NCBI GenBank assembly: GCA_000226015.1 | Contig: JH153125.1 | Location: 42,513 to 65,116, forward strand | DNA: 22,604 nucleotides | From: Mnemiopsis leidyi | Lineage: Eukaryota > Ctenophora > Tentaculata > Lobata > Bolinopsidae | Reading direction: 5' to 3' | In this document: positions 18,801 to 22,604 of the stretch, piece after piece | How positions within the stretch are numbered: the first letter of the stretch is position 1 | How the letters are laid out: every line of letters begins with the position of its first letter | Program-made: the position numbers and the translations under genes | Notes under the pieces: model-generated | Database searches by the model: none | What the model saw: only the letters and a program-made list of their open reading frames with translations | Told to the model about the DNA's origin: nothing

Positions 18801-21236
18801 TGAACCGCGCCCCTCCATCCCGCCGTCATATTACTAACCGCAAGGTTTGGTAAGTCAGCGGATCTCTGGCTTCCGTCACCTAACCTGCCCTAGCCGTTAG
18901 CTTGTGCATGTGACTGTGGCATGTAACTGAGCTGCTACCTCTGAAGTAAGACAAGAAGTGTGCCGAGAGGAAGGAACAGAGCTGCTGATCACAAGGAAGA
19001 GTTAAACTGAGACGGTCTGGATCGCGGGAAAGACGACACTCCTCCCCTGCAGTTACATGCCACGTCACTTGCTTGCGTCAAGCTTGGCTTTCTCTAGTCC
19101 CTCTTCTTCTGATGCAGTCCAGCCCAGAAATCTCTAAGAGATGGTTTATTGAACTTTTGCAACTGTTACGTTCTATTGACGCAACGAATTTCTGACTTTA
19201 TCTTTGTTTTAGAGATCGGAGAAGAAGACGACATTCAACTTCATCTTCTGAAGACAGGTGAATGTCTCCTGCTGTTTATGTTATGACGTCTAGTGCAAGT
19301 GCACAGATCACATGCAACGTTTTTCTTTCCCTGCTCAAATATCGTCATGTCTTGAGAGGCTTTAAAATTCCAAGAAACGTAGTATGAGATTTGCTAGCAT
19401 GCAGTTTCCAACTTTACTGATTTCTGTTTTTTCAGGTCGAGAGGAAGAAAAAAGAAAGCCCGCAACGAATCATCATCATCATCCGAGTAATTTCTTTACT
19501 TTTACAACATAAGCGTCAAATATGTTAAACTACTTAAAATCTTTGAAGGGCATTACTCACTGAAAATTAGTAATTTTTCTGTTTAAATCAACTTTTTCAC
19601 GCTGGTTTAGCTCTCAGGTGTAGGTTGATCATATTTTACAAAGGCTTAATGCAAATGAGAGTCCCTGAGTCTCCTCACTTAGGCTGAAACTTCAGTGTAT
19701 TAGAGAATCCCATCTGTCTTATTCCTCTTAACATTTTCGCCTTTCAGTGGATCCTCGTCGGACGGCAGTAAAAAGAGGAAAAAGAAAGCGAAGCGAGCAA
19801 AGAGGAAACAGTCTTCCTCATCTGATAGCTCTGCCTCCCCTGTAAAACGAAAGAACTTAGCCAAAAAGGACGACTCCCCTGACAAAACTGCTGGATCTCC
19901 AAAGAAAAAAGAAGATAAATCAGGGTCTGAATCCGAACGATCTGGATCAGCATCTAAATCTCCCGAGCCGAAGAAGGAGTCTCCCAAAAAGAAATCAAGG
20001 AGTAGATCAGGTAGCGCCAGCAGTGCCAGCGGCAAGTCGGCTTCTCCAGCACCCAAGAAGCAGTCCAAATCTCGAGATTCCAGCTCTGCCTCGGACAAAT
20101 CCCCTGAGCGTCCTGCCAAGAATCGCGACAGCAAGTCTAAGTCTAGCTCCAGATCTCCCTCTCCCAAGAAATCTCCTGAAAAGGAAAAGTCGCCTTCCCC
20201 CGAGCCACCGAAAGAAAGTGATAGATATTCTCCTGGAAACAGCGATTCAGAAGATGCTCCCCCTCCCCCTCCTCCACCAAAAAGGGAAGAAACTCCTGAG
20301 CATTCTGATGGGTCTGAAGGTGATTACCGGACCATGAAACATATCAAAAGCAAGAAGGATAAGGGTAAAAAAGAGAGCAAGAAAGAGAAAGAGGAAGAAA
20401 AAGCTGAGTCCGAGAAAGAGGAGGAAGAGAAAACCTCGCCCAAACAAGAAAGAAAGTACAGGAAGAAATCAACTTCCCCCGAACCTGTAAAACACAAGAA
20501 GGAGAAGAAAAAGAAGAAGAAAAACAAGAAAGACAAACACCGCTCTCGGTCCAAAACACCTCGCAAAGAACCGGAACCCGAAAAGACAACCCCCAAGATG
20601 AGTCCTGAAAAAGGAGACACCACCCCGAAAGTGCACAGCCCCTCACAGTCCCCCACAAAATCGGACATAGCCGACAACCACAAGGGAGACGATACCAAGG
20701 GAGCTGACAGTCGAAGATCTCGTAGTGCGGAGTCCGACTCTCCCAAGAAACGTGCCGACTCAGGTAGCAGATCCAAGTCACCCAAACGATCTCTATCACC
20801 TAAGAAGAAGAGCTCCCCCTCCCCCAGACGAAGATCCTCTCCCAGAAAACGGTCCAGGAGCACCGACCGTAAGCGAAGAGATTCAAGGTGGGGAAATATT
20901 TTATTTTATTTTTGGGCCGTCTTTCTGACTTAAGTTTTCCAACTTTCGGTAAATAGCCTGTTGACTGTGTGCGAAAAACTTAACTTTACATTTAACTCTA
21001 TAAGCAAACCTTATTGATGGTAGCATTAGAGCAAAAGAAACGTATAAACTTCAGACCATTCCTGTTCCTAGCGCTGTATTACCTAAAATGCACGGTTTCT
21101 TATCAACTAAACTGTAAACAACCCCTCCCTCAGAGACCGTTACAGCAGAAGATCGAGAAGAAGCAGGTCTGCAGGACGCCGGAGTAGATCCCGAGGTCGA
21201 TCAAGCACATCGCCCAGACGTAGGTCCAGACGTTAA
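15808..21236 (+). CDS. SR-related RNA-binding protein: RRM plus long RS domain, 7 exons
   Basis: Inferred coding exons: 15808-15918, 16210-16351, 16853-16967, 19213-19257, 19436-19486, 19748-20887 and 21134-21236 (TAA). These give 568 codons, phases all agreeing. The start MGRDRRDSSRDRDRRGS is an Arg/Asp/Ser-rich leader followed by a GGYGGYGG run. One RRM spans about residues 38-110: RNP2-like VWVGGL, FKRYGTIDNILID, then a degenerate RNP1 (AAWIFYA) and a last strand YTISVAF. A five-Arg run and a Ser-rich segment follow. The large sixth exon encodes KKRKKK, SP, KSRS and acidic EKEEE stretches with a seven-Pro run, ending in SPRRRS and RSRSR repeats. This architecture is that of nuclear splicing or mRNA-processing factors regulated by SR-protein kinases. 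I cannot assign a named subfamily. The long RS part makes it larger than classical SRSF proteins (about 200-300 residues). Confidence 0.85.
15919..16209 (+). repeat. Gene C intron 1, built of short direct repeats
   Basis: Short GT-AG intron between phase-0 exons. It consists largely of small direct repeats: tgtaacacgtgat at 16004-16016 and 16017-16029; tcaggaatgtaac at about 15997 and 16039; tgataatgat/cacgtagtga-type units at 15925-15990; and atatgtcactacaaatacc-type units at about 16145-16200. Confidence 0.75.
16352..16852 (+). other. Gene C intron 2
   Basis: 501-base phase-1 intron that splits the RRM coding sequence (donor ggttgg, acceptor tatttcag). No repeat or RNA gene recognised. Confidence 0.6.
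17172..17385. repeat. Inverted repeat inside gene C intron 3
   Basis: aggttgaaattggagcc at 17172-17188 has a perfect 17-base reverse complement at 17369-17385. Pairing continues imperfectly inward to tgaat (about 17194) and attca (about 17361). The loop is about 170 bases with no clear family. Confidence 0.8.
17846..17995. repeat. Two palindromic modules (gtttgcatgg ... gttgag/ctcaac)
   Basis: Module 1 has gtttgcatgg (17846-17855), then aaaaggt and the perfect palindrome gttgagaattctcaac (17882-17897). Module 2 repeats gtttgcatgg (17951-17960), aaaaggt and gttgagcgttctcaac (17980-17995). The order of elements is the same, and the hairpin arms gttgag/ctcaac are kept while the centre differs. 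Confidence 0.7.
18242..18494 (+). other. Candidate alternative (poison) exon of gene C
   Basis: After an acceptor-like gtttcag (AG at 18240-18241) the sequence stays open for about 83 codons in exactly the phase left by the upstream exon, ending at TAG 18492-18494. The translated segment begins FYNDKRFYRPIQISRS and is fairly basic. Inclusion would truncate the protein before the RS domain. Many SR genes contain such stop-bearing exons for autoregulation. Coding support is weak and chance cannot be excluded. Confidence 0.3.
19258..19747 (+). other. Gene C introns 4 and 5 around the 51-base exon
   Basis: Intron 19258-19435 (gtgaat donor, tttttcag acceptor) and intron 19487-19747 (gtaatt donor, cctttcag acceptor), both phase 2, flank the micro-exon 19436-19486. 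No other features seen. Confidence 0.7.
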
Positions 21237-21800
21237 GTCCTCCCCACCTCATCTGATGCTGCTGCTGCGAACAGATATTTTGTATTTTAGTATCGGACAC
21301 TTGAAATCGCTTAGAAGTATTACCAAAAATTGACACTATTAGTTTTTAAACTGACTTCTTTTCACGTCTTTATTTTTACGTTTCACGTTTTGAGCGGTAG
21401 ATAGTTTTCGGTTTTACTTTTTTTGTTTAGGCAAGAAATCTTAAGTTGTTCGGTTCCCTATTGATATTCACGACACCTCTACCCGTTGACCCAGAAGCTA
21501 TGGTTACAGCTGAGATATTTATTGAATTTCCCATATTCTACTGCCGGTATACCCATATTTTTCTTTACATGTATTTTTATGTGAGTCTTTTATTTCATTA
21601 TCATGGCTTCTTCTCATGCGGGGTCATTTCCGGAGCCGACGTTCATTCCGCCGCGAACCTGAAAGTGGGCCGCGGCGGGTCTCAATATTGCAAATGCTCA
21701 AATATAATAATAAATGCTAAACTTGCGTTATGTTTAGTATTGTGTGCCCATATAAATGTACCCTGCACCACTAAAGGCGTACGGGACTAGAAAGTGAGGG
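21237..21800 (+). terminator. Gene C 3' UTR with polyadenylation signal
   Basis: AATAAA at 21709-21714, about 470 bases after the stop, is followed 15-30 bases later by a GU-rich stretch (tatgtttagtattgtgtg). That arrangement is expected of a metazoan cleavage and polyadenylation site. The open frame at 21446-21790 overlaps it and shows no coding character. Confidence 0.55.
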
Positions 21801-21804
21801 ATTG

Positions 21805-21852
21805 CTGACCACTGATCTCACTCTCTCTCTGACCACTGATCTCACTCTCTCT
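21805..21852 (+). repeat. 24-bp tandem duplication
   Basis: The 24-base unit beginning ctgaccactgatctcactc occurs twice in perfect tandem (21805-21828 and 21829-21852), followed by further ctctcactta sequence. Confidence 0.95.
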
Positions 21853-21992
21853 CACTTACTCAAAAAGTAAGTATCTCCACTTAGATCATCCCAGCAAAAC
21901 GTTCCCAAGTGACTAAAACACGTAAAAGCTACGTTTTCACACAGGGTTACTGATAGGAGCCGAGAAACTTCGCTTTTGGTGATCTAAACTTG

Positions 21993-22175
21993 TGACGTCA
22001 AAATGACAGTCAAACTTCTGGCCATCTTCCGCAGCAGAAGATTTTATATTTGTACGTACGTGTAAAATGCGCGTGACAAATTATCGAGTAGCGCGCGTTC
22101 CATCAGCTATATAAAAGTTCGGCCCGTCGTGAAAGTCGTTTTAAGCCAGAAGACGTATCCGAGATGCGGAAAGGG
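21993..22175 (+). promoter_or_regulatory. Putative promoter and first exon of a downstream gene
   Basis: A perfect palindromic CRE (TGACGTCA, 21993-22000) lies about 110 bases upstream of a strong TATA box (TATATAAAAG, 22108-22117). Transcription would start near 22138-22145. ATG at 22164 (MRKG) is followed at once by a good donor (GG|GTGAGA at 22175). A possible next exon starts after tttccag at 22323 but stops after eight codons, so the transcript may be non-coding, have a short upstream frame, or splice beyond the window. Confidence 0.45.
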
Positions 22176-22604
22176 TGAGAAGTGAGAACAGATTATTTTC
22201 TAGTGGAATTGAAGTGGGACAAAAACTTCTAGCACAAAATGTTGGGAATTTTTACAAGAATTTCATAACCTCAAAAACAAGCCAACACCTTGTACAGACT
22301 AAATCAGGTTTACCTATTTCCAGGCTTAGTCCTAAGAAGAACTCGTGAACACCGTTCTCATGGACCTTTCCGCTTTATTCTTATTTGTTCTCATCCTTTA
22401 AAATTTTACGGATACATCGACTCCGGTAGATGGTATAGAGCCTGCCTCTAACTCTTTAATTAATTGTAGAGTTATACAGTTCTGTTCTATCAAATGCATC
22501 ATGAGTAAATCATTTCGCAAAGTGAAACCGTTGTTTTTATCAGAAATAGATACATCCTATACAGCATAGATTTATGATTCATGTTATATCATTTGACAAA
22601 GATG
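22176..22604 (+). other. Right edge, no coding sequence supported
   Basis: AT-rich sequence after the putative first exon. It contains one acceptor-like tttccag (AG 22322-22323) followed by cttagtcctaagaagaac. Nothing further can be called. Confidence 0.4.

Larger units (their letters stand above)
16968..19212 (+). other. Gene C large intron 3 (2.2 kb)
   Basis: Donor gtatga after GACAA, acceptor gttttag; phase 2. It separates the RRM exons from the RS exons. It contains an inverted repeat (17172-17385), two palindromic modules (17846-17995), CT-rich microsatellites (about 17724-17738 and 18770-18786) and a phase-compatible open segment at 18242-18494. The 107-codon open frame at 17148 is probably not a gene. 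Confidence 0.6.

Noticed and set aside
19700..20167. 155-codon reverse-strand open frame with Leu/Asp repeats
   Set aside because: Antisense shadow of the same RS exon; low-complexity composition mirrors KS/SP codons.
20324..20863. 179-codon reverse-strand open frame rich in Leu, Ser and Phe
   Set aside because: It is the antisense shadow of the Lys/Ser/Arg-rich RS exon.
1..22604. CRISPR array, prokaryotic operon or phage-type defence genes
   Set aside because: Spliced genes, SINE and microsatellites show animal nuclear DNA; no spacer-repeat array is present.

Overview
This is eukaryotic, almost certainly animal, nuclear DNA. It holds multi-exon genes with GT-AG introns, long microsatellites, a tRNA-derived SINE and a foldback (MITE-like) repeat. 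Intron content, compact gene spacing and moderate AT-richness suggest a non-vertebrate (probably marine invertebrate) metazoan; I cannot name the species. Joining the exons by splice signals and reading phase gives three protein-coding genes, all on the + strand.

Gene A (144-6376) is the 3' part of a TESK/LIMK-family protein kinase. It covers the DFG segment to the end of the kinase domain, then a long basic, serine-rich tail over four more exons. Gene B (9481-15024) appears to be a complete haspin (histone H3-Thr3 kinase) in 11 coding exons, 625 codons. Gene C (15808-21236) is an RRM plus RS-domain (SR-related) RNA-binding protein in 7 coding exons, 568 codons, which I cannot assign to a named subfamily. 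At the right edge, 21990-22175 looks like the promoter and first exon of a further gene.

Region by region: 1-143 is the end of an intron with an (AC)n microsatellite. 144-6376 is gene A. 6377-9480 is intergenic, with a palindromic foldback cluster (about 6985-7875) and a SINE (9100-9460) ending about 20 bp before the haspin ATG. 9481-15024 is haspin, whose introns carry a 188-bp tandem duplication and minisatellites. 15025-15807 is intergenic, with a small insertion flanked by 13-bp direct repeats. 15808-21236 is gene C. 21237-22604 is intergenic, with a polyadenylation signal, a 24-bp tandem repeat and a CRE/TATA promoter.

The genes do not form a pathway, and I see no prokaryotic-type operon or defence system. 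By family, A regulates the actin cytoskeleton (cofilin phosphorylation), B acts in mitosis, and C acts in splicing or mRNA processing. The more unusual observations are the near-perfect foldback element, the SINE at the haspin start, frame-preserving exons in the disordered tails of A and C, a 45-nt intron with a duplicated 3' splice site in A, a possible poison exon in C, and C itself as an unclassified RRM-RS protein. Exon models are inferred from sequence only, without transcripts.
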